Positions 11,354 through 20,840 of a stretch of 64,000 nt of DNA are shown in pieces; position 1 is the stretch's first letter; each line of letters begins with the position of its first letter. This DNA comes from Cordilura impudica (taxonomy: Eukaryota > Arthropoda > Insecta > Diptera > Scathophagidae): the NCBI GenBank assembly GCA_963682025.1, contig OY821519.1:159271457-159335456 (forward strand), given 5' to 3'. The position numbers and the translations under genes are program-made. The notes under the pieces are model-generated. The model saw nothing but the letters and a program-made list of their open reading frames with translations, did not search any database and was not told the DNA's origin.

Positions 11354-12461
11354 ATGGTTAAGCCCAAAAGGGGCGCGGGTCCAAGGTGTGCTAGGTTGAA
11401 ACCAACTGACGGCACAGGGGACGAACGCGGGACGGAATACTGATGTTAGTGGGCCGGACAAAGTCGATTTGACGGAGGAGGTGCCACCCACCGGTGGTAG
11501 TAGACTTCGCCATTCCGACTCGGACATTGACAACGGAGAGTCGACAGTAAACGAGGACGGAAAGCGGTTCAAACCCGGCTCTCCCAAATCGGGAGGAAAG
11601 GTTTTTGTTGAACCGAAGATGGTTTCAGGACAGGTTAGGAGGAAGACTGCCATAAGGACTGACGTTGGCAGCATGGGTAGTTTGGTCGGCAGCGTTAGTA
11701 GCTTGCACGGTGGCTTAGGGAGAGGTTCAACTCCGGTACCAGCAGTCTCCACAGTTTCCCCTTCTGGGCCCTGTGGTGCTCATTCTGCAATTAAGCAGAT
11801 GAAGGCGATGACGTCGGAGTTGAACGACATAGTTTTGGACGGTCGTGTTGAGGTCGAAACGGCGAGGCGGATCATAAATCAAGTGGGTCGGCTAGAAGAA
11901 CTGTTGATGACGTTGGTAGGGGACAATGAACGTCAGAGGGGTCGTTTGGACGCCCTAGATGCTGGGGGCGCTACGCCAAGTGTTCGAGTATCCCGGCTGG
12001 ATAAATCCTCGCCTGTTCAGCCCGTGTGCCAGAAAGCGCCAGTAGTTGCCCCTGCACCGAAACCAGTCGAGACCTGGTCGGTGGTTGTGCGAAGCAAGAC
12101 GGCGGCTAAGTCTGAGGAAATTGTTAAGAAGGTTGTGAACGAAGTAGGTCCCAAGCACGGGGTCAGAGTTCACGCGGTTAAGGCGGTTCGTAGCGGTGGG
12201 GCGGTCATTCCGCGTGAGACGCCATGAGCTTATCCCTAGCTGCTACCGTTGTCTTGGGTTTGACCATATGTTAGGGATTGTCGTAGCAAAGGTGAAGTCT
12301 GTCGTCGGTGCGGACAGACCGGTCACGTCGTACATCGTTGCGAAAATCTGCCGCACTGTAGGAACTGCGCGTTCAAGGGCTTGCCGTCGAATCATCTTAT
12401 GATGACCGACGACTGTCCCACGTACAACGTGTTAGTCGCGAGGGCTAGGGCAAGGCATTAA
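11354..12461 (+). pseudogene. R1-like ORF1 (gag-like RNA-binding protein)
   Basis: The ORF1 product would coat the element RNA. From ATG 11354 the frame is basic (MVKPKRGAGPRC) and breaks near 11440. The main frame then runs to TGA 12225-12227, with a predicted coiled segment (ARRIINQVGRLEELLMTLVG) and the conserved gag-like region ending VRVHAVKAVRSGGAVI. Beyond that stop, other frames encode three zinc knuckles: CYRCLGFDHM, then CRRCGQTGHVVHRC and CRNCAFKG, finishing at TAA 12459-12461. At least three indels are needed to connect these. Three CCHC motifs and an upstream GGAVI-type box fit the R1/I group. From 11614 onward the sequence is part of triplication unit 1. Confidence 0.8.
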
Positions 12462-12462
12462 G

Positions 12463-12909
12463 ATGTCTCTGACAATTATTCAATATAATTGCCAGGGCTC
12501 TTATGCCAGTATGTGTGAATTGGGCGAAAGGATGGTTGCCATGAAGAGCGGGTTTGCCCTGGTTCAGGAACCTTACTCAATCGATGGCTTGTTCTAGGGT
12601 CAAGGCCGCTGTAATTGTCAACGATCCAGACGCAGATTGTATTGTGTTATCTGCTGACGAACTGAGGCTATCTTGGTCGAAGGAAGATTCGGAAAAATCT
12701 TCCTGGCAAGCATATACTGTCAGTTCAGCAGCCCATTAGAGCCGTATGTCTCGTATATGGATACGGTGCTACTACTAGCGAGTAGCAACCCGAATATCCT
12801 AGGTATGGACGCGAACGCATCCTCTCCCATGTGGTTCAGTAAGTTATCCCGGCATTCGTCTGGGGAGAGCATAGCTCGATGTGGAGTTGCATTCAACTGG
12901 GTGCTGTGA
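12463..12909 (+). pseudogene. R1-like ORF2, endonuclease domain only
   Basis: ORF2 starts 1 bp after the ORF1 stop: MSLTIIQYNCQGSYASM, then FALVQEPYSIDG, the N-terminal motifs of an R1-type apurinic-like endonuclease with the QEP catalytic Glu. TAG at 12594-12596 and frameshifts follow. A second frame gives FLASIYCQFSSP (about 12700) and NILGMDANASSPMWFSK (catalytic Asp/Asn, about 12800), closing at TGA 12907. Reverse transcriptase and the rest are deleted, and the 3' UTR follows directly. This domain would determine target choice. Confidence 0.78.
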
Positions 12910-13117
12910 CCCTAGAACAGCAGAGATGTGTAAGGTAGGCCTCGACTCCCCACCAAGGAGTGGGATTTGTTGCCCAAATGCACAAATCTTGAATTGGTAC
13001 CGGAGTGTAGTTCACTACACAATGGGGCGGTGGTTGGCGCATATTCCGATCCAGTGTCCAGAGCACCGTGAGGTTATGTTAACGAGACGGGTACTCATGT
13101 TAAACACAAGAGACTTC
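12910..13117 (+). other. 3' UTR of R1-like insert 2
   Basis: A 208-bp non-coding tail ending AAACACAAGAGACTTC immediately before the 13-bp target repeat. Its last 60 bp align with the tail of insert 1. There is no poly(A) and no AATAAA, as in site-specific R1/R2-type elements. Confidence 0.6.
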
Positions 13118-13130
13118 TGCACTTTCGTAG
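13118..13130. repeat. target-site copy 3, TGCACTTTCGTAG
   Basis: The right border of insert 2. On the minus strand it reads as the LRKC codons that close the upstream half of the BEL-A reverse transcriptase. Recurs at 22345-22357 and 31597-31609 through the triplication. Confidence 0.9.
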
Positions 13131-14489
13131 AATATGTGCTGCGAGAGGGAACTCAGCCTCAGAATCGTCAGCGAGTTGTAATAACGTCCTAATGGCAAGG
13201 TATGGAGCGCAGTTAACGCCAAAAGTCACTGTATGTAATTCATAGTCCTTTACAGTCTCCGTCGGAGAATCCCTAAACAAAATTCGTTGAAAAGGGGTAT
13301 GAGACGGATCAACCCGAATCTGCCTATACATTTGAGTAATATCACAATTGAAGACGAATTTAAACAGACGCCACCTAAGAATAAGTAGAACTAAGTCTGC
13401 TTGTAAGGTAGGTCCCACGTAAAGACAATCGTTTAAACTAATTCCATTAGAAGTTCTATTTGAAGCATTGAACACAACTCTCAATTTAGTTGTCTTACGT
13501 TCTAGTTTTACCACCGGATGATGCGGTAAATAACAAAAAGAAATATGAGATGAAAAATCTGGTAATACCGGTCTCATATGTCCTATGTCCAAATACTCCC
13601 TAACGACGTCATCGTACATCTCCTTAATTTCAGGTCTACGCAGTAAAGATGATTTGGTCCTAAGATATTGTCCCATAACACCAGGTCTTGAAGTCCCTAA
13701 AGAAAATTTTTCAGGAAATTTGGGCTTAAATGGGGGAGTCACTACATATCGACCATCAGATTCGCGACGAGTAGTCGCTTTATAATTTTCCTCACAAAAT
13801 TTGTCAAATGGAGACAGAATTTTTCTTTTAGGAGTTTCCTCAAGTTCCCAGAATCTCAACAGATTTTTGTTAAGGCAATCTTCCTCTGAGATTTCGACAT
13901 TCGTAGAATATACCTCAACTTGAGGTTGTACAACTGGACCAGTAATAATCCAGCCAAAAATAGTGTTCTGAACTAGTAAAGAGCCCAAAATATTGCGACG
14001 GATTTCTCCCAACAGAATTCTTGGATATAAATCCGCGCCAAGCAAAAGATCAACAGGTCGACTGTCATCAAAATTAGTATTGGCCAAACGAAGGTTTGGC
14101 AAATTTTCCTTTAAATACGAGTGGACTGTAAATGATGGTAAATTTCCCGAAATATTTGGCAAAACAAGTGCCAATGTTTCCAATACAAGGGATGAATCGA
14201 GGGTGGAGCCAATTTTCAATGAACAAAGTTTTCTAGACATTGCCGTAACTGCCTGATTAACTCCTGAAATTTGAGCATTCGTCGAATGCGTCGAAATTTT
14301 CAGGCGATTTTGCAAACGTTCAGAAATTAACAATGCTTCAGAAGCAGGGTCAATAAGGGCCCGGGCTAGGTACGTAGTACCCTGATGGATAAGATTCACC
14401 ATAGCCGTCCCTAAAAGTACAGTCCTACTTTGCGCTGTATGAAATACTTGACGATTTGTAGGAGCTGTGGCATGATTGGCATTCGAGGA
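13118..14489 (-). pseudogene. BEL-A protease and N-terminal half of reverse transcriptase (unit 1)
   Basis: Continues in frame from the gag ORF after TAA 14490-14492. Retropepsin: ARALIDPASEALLISERL carries the active-site Asp (about 14350), then VDLLLGADLYPRILLG and NTIFGWIITGPVV (about 13930). After an acidic linker comes reverse transcriptase: YCTITRRESDG-type start near 13770, GVMGQYLRTKSSLL, CYLPHHPVVK, KLRVVFNASNRTSNGISLND (about 13460), FVFNCDITQMYRQIRVDP with the first catalytic Asp (about 13340), VTFGVNCAPYLAIRTL (about 13220), FPLAAHILRKC at 13120. The frame then leaves BEL and ends within the R1-like tail at 13095. The YVDD half is at 8193-9407. Confidence 0.94.
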
Positions 14490-15796
14490 TTATGCGATTG
14501 CAGGTACGGAGTTTGAAACTCGAGAAACAGAAACCGAACTAACACCCGAATTCGACCGATTAGTATCCCTAGAAACTTCAGAAGATGGTAATTCACGGTG
14601 TAACATAGTATGATGTCTCTTGTTACAAATGGAGCAATTATACGAACTGCTACAATTTTTAGCTTCATGTGTCCTTGCGAGACAATTGACACAACAGTGA
14701 AACTTTTTTACCGTAAAAAATCGATCCGCAACAGAAAAACTTTTGAATCGATGACAAGAACGTAAAAAGTGAACTTGATTCTTACAAAGAACACAAGAAG
14801 CACTTGAAGTTGAAGCAGCACTGGTATGATGCGCTTTGAATTTAGGTTCAGAAAGCCGTTTAGCAGATTCTGAACCCCTAAGATCACGTAAACAATCTAA
14901 AGTTTGAACTCTTTCTGTCAGAAAGAGGTCCAAATCCTTCCAGAGTGACAAAGCTGATTTGTCCTTTATACTCTGTTCCCACAGACTAACAGTTTGTGAA
15001 GGTAACCGTTGAATACAAAGAAATACAATAATAGGATCCCAGCTGTGCGTCGAAATATTAGAAATTGACATAGCCGTAAGGCAACCGTTTATTCCGCGTT
15101 GTAAAGTTTTTAATCCCGACGAGGTTTCCTTATCAAGAAAGGGAAGGCTAAATAGCGATTTTAACTGGTTATTAACCAGCATACGCGGATTATCATATGC
15201 GTCCCTCAAGTTGCGCCAAAACCTTGATTAGTGAGAGGGCATTTCGAAACAATTTCCCGAGCTTCGCCACTAGTTTTCCGAACTAGATGGCATAGCCGCT
15301 CAATATTGCTAAGTCGAGAGTTATAGATATAAACCGCTGTAAAAAGATCCCTAAAAGTGGACCAAGAAATGTAATCGCCCTCAAAAACGTCGGTGGCGTC
15401 ACATGGCGGAAGCGTTAAATTATGACAAAAGTTGTCAGCTGAATTGAGGTTTACGCTCGGAGACTGAGACTGCTCTTTCGGTGTCGCGTTGGATTTAAAA
15501 TGATGTAATTGTTCATTAATCCTAGATAAACAATTAACATACGCGTTAAAAGTGGCTTCATATTTCGATTCAGCCGCATCAAAATCCGCCGGTTCCGCGT
15601 CATCCGAATTTTCTAAATATGATAAACAAGTACGATATGTCGATTTTACTTGTTCCCAAAGCAAGTCCAATTCTTTTCCAGGAATTTCAAGATTAAATAC
15701 CGAATGTAACTCCCCACGAATATCGTTGAATTTCGCCTCAAATTTAATGAGCGTATCCGAATCGCGAATAAAAATATCAAGTGCAGTTCCCGGCAT
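14490..15796 (-). pseudogene. BEL-A gag (unit 1)
   Basis: Capsid/nucleocapsid of the BEL/Pao element. ATG 15796 opens a DUF1759-type capsid region (DIFIRDSDTLIKFEAKFNDI, then DVFEGDYISWSTFRDLFTAV and VRKTSGEAREIVSKCPLT). A one-base slip near 15212 in GGTTTTGG moves the frame into LRDAYDNPRMLVNNQ. The nucleocapsid follows with CVLCKNQVHFLRSCHRF, CCVNCLARTHEAKNC and CSICNKRHHTMLH (about 14600-14790). The ORF stops at TAA 14490-14492 and is open beyond it into the protease. BEL elements usually have a single gag-pol ORF, so the stop is probably a mutation, though stop readthrough cannot be excluded. All three units share both lesions. Confidence 0.92.
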
Positions 15797-16683
15797 TTTG
15801 GTTCGAAATTATTTTAAAATAAGTTAATTTAATTTAAATAACAATATAAAAATTCGTTAAAAAAAATCCGAAAAAATAATAATATATTATAAGCTAATAA
15901 TATAAAACTATATTAAAAAAAATTTTATTTTCTTAATATGTGGTATTATTTTAACAAATTAGAAGCAAAACCAAAATTTGCAAAAAAAAAAATTAATAAA
16001 AAAACACACTGGATATGTCGCGACTAAAACGGACAGTAGGGTGACTAACAATGTTATAGAAAAAACAAACCAACACAATGCGTGTGCGTATATATTAGTG
16101 TGAAGAGAAATGAACACACTCTTGAGCATAAACACAAAAAAAAAAAAACAAACGCGTGAACGTATAGAGAAATAAACACTATTCAGCTTAAGCAGCTTGA
16201 AACACGAAAAAAAAAACGTTCGCGTGAGCGTATATGTATAACACAAAGGAGAAAAACCGATTTAGTTATAATCTTTATTGTAATGTATATCTGTTTAAAT
16301 GTATATCTGTTTAAATGTAAATCTGTTTAAATTATTATTATTTGCACTAAACACTTTTTTTAAAAATCCCGACGGCTTTTTCTCTTTCCTTCGATTAAAG
16401 CAAACACGATTTGATTATTATATATATTATTACTTGCACTAAACACTTTTTTTTTTTTAAATCCCGACGGCTTTTGCTTTTTCTTTCGATTAAAATATAA
16501 ACGAATATATACGTAATGTAACGTAACGCGTAGGGTTGTAAAACGAAAAGTATGCAAAATAATAGTATTTCAATAACGATGAAACTTTTTTCTTTTTAAA
16601 TTAATTTTAATTATACACTTTTTAAATTTTCAAGTTTTTGTTTAGCTCACAGATAAAAAAAACTGAACTATACGCACATTTTT
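15797..16683 (-). other. BEL-A upstream region (leader and probable 5' LTR), AT-rich with direct repeats
   Basis: Upstream of BEL-A gag, without coding content. It contains TGTATATCTGTTTAAA three times in tandem (16284-16331) and a pair of 60-bp direct repeats about 89 bp apart (16344-16400 and 16433-16495; GCACTAAACAC, then AATCCCGACGGCTTTT). LTR borders cannot be fixed because the 3' LTR is missing. Recurs at +9,227 and +18,479. Confidence 0.45.
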
Positions 16684-16834
16684 AATTTATTGTTTTCTGT
16701 TGTAGTTGAAGCTAAGGGTTGTTTTTGCAGGTTTCACGATGAAGGCTGTGAGAATGTTGAAGAGTTAGAAAATTTAATTAATTTTCCCAAACTTCTCCAG
16801 GATCCGGCTCGAAGGATCAAATGTTTATGTTTGT

Positions 16835-17178
16835 GTATGTAGCAAAAAATATATGAAAAATAAAAACACAATTTAATTTTAGGTTTTATAAGAAGAGAAA
16901 ATAAAATCTCTATTTTATTTGTATATACAAATGTATTACCTTTTTTAAAATATGTACAGCGGATGGTGTTTATGTGTACGAAGGTACCAAAACGATTGAT
17001 TTTATAAGTTAAGAAATAAAGAGAGAAGTTGGCGAACAATATCTAAGTACCGTTAACGGTTTTACTAGTTAAAATCTATGTAAAGGAGTTTCATAGATTT
17101 TAACCCAGAATTAACCCAAAAATGGCTAATCGACTCAAAGCGGAAAAGTACAAAGAAAATATTAAATTGTACTTAAAC
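16835..17178. repeat. repeat R, copy in unit 1 (hairpin deleted)
   Basis: Aligns with 5092-5478. The hairpin is broken by a 27-bp deletion at about 17085 that removes most of the loop and one arm tip. Upstream at 16690-16830 the plus strand has a short protein-like stretch (FHDEGCENVEELENLINF) ahead of a GTATGT donor-like site; downstream at 17180-17275 another (TIESLSEVTLQLGLEHDIII). These suggest R is an intron-containing fragment of an unidentified gene or element. Confidence 0.65.
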
Positions 17179-17440
17179 AACTACATTAAAAAGCCAACAG
17201 TTGACCATTGAATCCTTATCAGAAGTAACTCTGCAATTAGGTTTGGAGCACGACATAATAATATTTTTAAATGGGTATGTATTAAATTCAAGAAGCATGT
17301 ATTATTTATTGAAAAAGTAATGTTTATGAATTTTAAGTATTTATACGATTTTACACTCAATGTAGTATTTAAATTTAACGTATTGTTCAGACAAATACAA
17401 TACTGTATAATTTTCACTAGTGGCTGCAAAACTGTCAATA

Positions 17441-17832
17441 CCCAGTTAGCATTTGGAAGATTGTTTTAACAAAAATCACCTTACTGAGTCTTCTTCGACC
17501 ACTTTTGATGATCAAAAACTGATTAATCGCATGCGCGATTAAAAAAAGACTCGAAGATGATTCACGCTTACGCTTAAAAACTGATTTATTGAAAAAATAC
17601 AAACAAATTGTACAGAAATAAAATAAATATGACTCAAAAATGAGTCGAAACTGATAAAAAAAAGCGAGCCACAAAAGACTCTTCAAGAAGAGTCGCGGAT
17701 AGGGTACCATTTTCTCCCGACAAAAGAGTCCTTTATGATTCGAAAATGACCGCATATATAATTGCTTTAATCGCGCAGAGGAGTCGAAAAAGACTCGAAT
17801 GTGATCATTAGTTGCAGAAAATGCTAGCTAGG
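17441..17832. mobile_element. MITE D (TA target duplication), unit 1
   Basis: A 392-bp non-coding element with 14-bp terminal inverted repeats (CCCAGTTAGCATTT left, CCTAGCTAGCATTT right, reverse complement) flanked by TA on both sides. This pattern suggests a Tc1/mariner-type relative. The interior has GAGTC/GACTC in at least ten places, including the perfect dyad GACTCTTCAAGAAGAGTC. Confidence 0.7.
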
Positions 17833-17834
17833 TA

Positions 17835-18404
17835 ATAGATAATTATAAACCAGTACAATACATGGACAAAACAGGCAAATAGTTTTTTGTTGTTGTTCAG
17901 CTAACAAAAAATAAATTTGTGTGTCTCAGTTGTTTCTGTATGTATTTTGTTTGTTTCACAATGTTTGCTCAATGTTTTCTTCTTTATATTATTGTTGTTG
18001 ATTTTAATATATTATAATTTACTTTTAAATTTAACTATTTAATTTATTATGATTTTGAATTATGTGTAGATATTTGAAGTATTTAACATACACAGCTTGT
18101 TTGTGGTATAATAGTTAATAGATTCAAATATTTTTAAAAATTTTAAGAAGTTTTTTATTAACACAAAATTGACGACTTGAAAATTTACAAAAACCACGAA
18201 GAATTCACAGAAGAATTCCTTACAAAAAACACTCACCACTGCTAAAATTTTAAATTAAATCTCAGACTAGTTGACAACTAGCAGCATGTATAATGTCAAA
18301 ATTTAAACATAACCAGTGCTGTTACGAACGAGCCACTATTAATTCGTACACCAAGAATTGTTTTGACTGTGTAACATTAAAGGCCACTGAAGTAAATAAC
18401 ACGG
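17835..18404. other. AT-rich spacer in unit 1
   Basis: No ORF of note and no recognisable ends. It contains a local duplication, GAAGAATTCACAGAAGAATTC. Confidence 0.5.
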
Positions 18405-20339
18405 TGCTACAGTGAAAATATACTTGAAAAGCGACCTAGTGCAGGTTATAGACCTTATTGAGTAGATCATAAATAAGTTTTCAAAAGTTCGGAAACACCC
18501 TCAAATTTCGGAGTTATTCCGAATAAACCGTTTTTGGGTAGGTACAAGTACTTATGACCTCGTAAGTTAGTTGGTTTTTAGCCGATATTTATTTTTTAAC
18601 TGGTTTCGGAAAGAAGAAATATGTGCCTTTCCAAATGTATACACCCTTTGGTATTTATATAAAATTTTTGTAGTGATATTCTTAATTATATCTGATTTAA
18701 ATTTTATTTTTTCTAGTTTTTTCAACTTTGGCACCATTTTTTAAATAAGTTTGTTTAGAACATACCCTTATGTATATATTTGATTAATATATTAATATAT
18801 ATATATATATATATTTTGAGTTAAACTAGCTTTCAATAAATAAAATCGGGTAAAAAATAAAAAAGTTATTAAGGTTTTTCAAAAGTGATATATTTAGCTT
18901 TTACAAAATTTGATCAAGAACTACCACTTTATTTTATTTTACTTTATTTTTTTAGTTTTATAATATGATGATATACTCGTAAATATTTTAAAATAACAAT
19001 ATAAAAATTAATTTATTTAGAAATTTAGAATAATTGATTAAAAGTGTTAAGTGTTAAAAGTCGTCTCGTTCTCGCTTAAGTGGCCAGCAGTAATTTGAAA
19101 TCATTCTTACTTGGCTTTTTCCTTCGAAGCGTCTTTCGATATCCAAAATATCTTGGTGAAATCGTTCACCTTTCTCATCACTAAATTGTCCTAGGTTTTC
19201 TGGGAAAAAATCTAAATGTGAATGCAGAAAATGAACTTTTATTGACATTCTGCATCCCATTTCTGCACAAGCCTCAAGAAATTCGTTTACTACGTCAATA
19301 TAATTTTCACTTTTTTTATTTGCCAAAAAATTTTCACATAAACTAATAAAGCTTCTCCATGCTCTTTTTTCCACAACATTTAGTTTCATTGTAAATTCTT
19401 CGTCAAGCATGATTTTGCGGATTTGAGGTCCCACAAAAATACCTAAAAATAAAAAAAATAAAAACACAATTATGGTTAGAAATCAATAAACATTTGTACC
19501 TTCTTTTATTTTTGCTCCAGTTATTCTTGGGAAAACTGATGATTTTAAGTGTAAAAAGGCATCGCTTTCCCTATCCAGGCGTTTCACGAACTGCTTCATG
19601 TATCCCAATTTGAGGTGTAATGGTGGCAAAATTATTTTATCGGTACTCACTAGCGGAATTTTTAAGACGTTTTTCTTACCAATTTCAAAACTTGTTCTTG
19701 ATGGCCAGTTTTTTTGCTTATATTGATCTTCCCCACGACTGTCCCATTCGCAAATATAGCAAGGAAATTTAGTATAGCCACCTTGCATTCCGAATAAGAT
19801 TGTCAGAACTTTTAGATATGAAACAATTTGCCATTGATACTTTTTATAACATATTAAATCCAGTATCGTCTCCATTGTATACGACTCTTTCATGTTAGTA
19901 GCGTATGCTATTGGCACTGAGGGTAACTGGTTCCCATTGTGTAATAAAACTGCTTCCAAACCTAACAAATATGTTAATGGTTTTCGAATAACAAAAACAT
20001 ATTACCTACTTTTACACGAGCCCTCCAAAAATAATCTCCAGTCGTTCGGTTGATGTTGGTAATTCAGATAATGGAATAACGCATCTACATCTGAGCAATA
20101 TACAAGGTTGTTATTATCATTGTTCTTGTTGTTATAACCATTGTCAGCTTTAAAAATGTGTTCAAACTGTATTTGGGATTAAAATCAACTGAGTTACGTG
20201 TTCATAAGTGATCGAACCCACCCGAAATAACTCCAAAATTTGAGGGTGTTTCCGAACATTTTAAAACTGATTTGAAATCTACTCAACTAGGCCTACAACT
20301 TACACTAGATCACTTTCCAAGTATATTTTCACTGTAGCA
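18405..20339 (-). mobile_element. long-TIR DNA transposon, internally deleted (unit 1)
   Basis: A 1,935-bp element. Both ends begin TGCTACAGTGAAAATATACT, and the imperfect terminal inverted repeats extend about 150 bp (shared landmarks GTTCGGAAACACCCTCAAATT and GAGTAGAT). No target-site duplication is evident. It carries the 3' half of a spliced minus-strand transposase-like gene but no N-terminal exons, so it is probably non-autonomous. A diverged copy of its left end lies at 48944-49616. Confidence 0.85.
19054..20165 (-). pseudogene. putative transposase, C-terminal exons (unit 1)
   Basis: Three minus-strand exons. Exon 1 (about 20165-20010) encodes VYCSDVDALFHYLNYQHQPNDW and ends near a GTAATATG donor. 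Exon 2 (about 19960-19502) encodes LEAVLLHNGNQLPSVPIAYA, FGMQGGYTKFPCYICEWDSR and ILPPLHLKLGYMKQFVK. A 59-nt intron (GTACAA to TTTTTAG) leads to exon 3 (ends 19054), with GIFVGPQIRKIM, CRMSIKVHFLHSHLDFFPENL, GERFHQDILDIERR and NYCWPLKRERDDF. Proteins of this type are widespread in insect and cnidarian genomes as repetitive uncharacterised ORFs. Its placement between long TIRs supports a transposase role, but I cannot name the superfamily. The N-terminal half is absent. Confidence 0.75.
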
Positions 20340-20342
20340 AGG

Positions 20343-20414
20343 CGAACGATTTCACCAAAACATTTTGGATATCGAAAGACGCTTCGAAGGAAAAAGCCAA
20401 GTAAGAATGATTTC
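20343..20414 (+). pseudogene. inverted fragment of the same transposase
   Basis: About 70 bp encoding ERFHQ..LDIERRFEGKSQ on the plus strand, almost identical to 19094-19165 but in the opposite orientation. It sits 3 bp outside the right TIR, pointing to a nested insertion or fold-back rearrangement. Recurs at 29595 and 38846. Confidence 0.85.
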
Positions 20415-20840
20415 GAGTTCGATCGCGACCGTGATGCGTGGTAGACGTATAGCGGAGATCAGTGCTTTTCATCGGTGTTACACTAAAAAAAACTTTTTCG
20501 TTCAAATATTTAACATATATTGTTGTTATTTTTATAGTGCGTTTGTACAAAAAAAGAAAAAAAAATACGAACAGTTCTTAAAAGACTTTAAATGAGTGAG
20601 CTTAATGCTCAATACTCAAATTGTAAAAATAATGTTAATCTAATTTACAATAATGATAACATTGATAACAAAAGAAAAAGAAAAAACAACAATATGGATA
20701 GTTCAACTATAAACAGTTGAGAAACAATTATTACTCAGTGCTTGACTGTGAGAACGATGCACAATGTGACAAAGAATTGCTAAACAAATTTGTAAAGCAT
20801 GTTAATGATAATAAAGAGAAACCTCAAACTTCTCATTCAG
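20415..20840 (+). mobile_element. Jockey-like element, 5' UTR and start of ORF1 (unit 1)
   Basis: Starts near GAGTTCGATCGCGACCGTGA, a GC-rich start typical of Jockey-type 5' UTRs. ORF1 ATG is at about 20592 (MSELNAQYSNCKNNV). It is cut at TCTCATTCAG by the triplication junction. The complete copy is at 38917-43420. Confidence 0.75.

Larger units (their letters stand above)
10453..13117 (+). mobile_element. R1-like non-LTR insert 2 (full ends, internally deleted)
   Basis: A 2,665-bp element flanked by 13-bp direct repeats of TGCACTTTCGTAG. It has an approximately 900-bp 5' UTR, a gag-like ORF1 with CCHC knuckles, a truncated ORF2 with only the endonuclease, and a 3' UTR of about 200 bp without poly(A). 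Reverse transcriptase is absent, so it is non-autonomous. It lies antisense to BEL-A. The part from 11614 to 13117 is included in the triplication and recurs at 20841-22344 and 30093-31596. Confidence 0.8.
11614..20840. repeat. triplication unit 1 (9,227 bp)
   Basis: The left breakpoint lies in R1-like ORF1, between GTTGAAC and CGAAGATGG. The unit runs through BEL-A 5' half, repeat R, MITE D, TIR transposon and Jockey-like 5' end, to TCTCATTCAG. Unit 1 differs from units 2 and 3 by a 27-bp deletion at 17085, one substitution at 14328 and homopolymer lengths. Confidence 0.95.

Noticed and set aside
11222..11752. 176-codon minus-strand ORF opposite R1-like ORF1
   Set aside because: Shadow of the GC-rich gag ORF; Pro/Ser/Thr composition follows from the opposite strand.
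15206..15215. Programmed -1 frameshift in BEL-A gag at GGTTTTGG
   Set aside because: Lies inside the capsid domain where no product switch is expected and lacks a canonical slippery heptamer; treated as an indel.
16360..16557. Lys/Phe-rich minus ORFs upstream of BEL-A gag
   Set aside because: Arise from homopolymers and duplicated AT-rich blocks; length changes between units.
17435..17755. 106-codon ORF in MITE D
   Set aside because: Lies wholly within a short TIR element without protein-like conservation.
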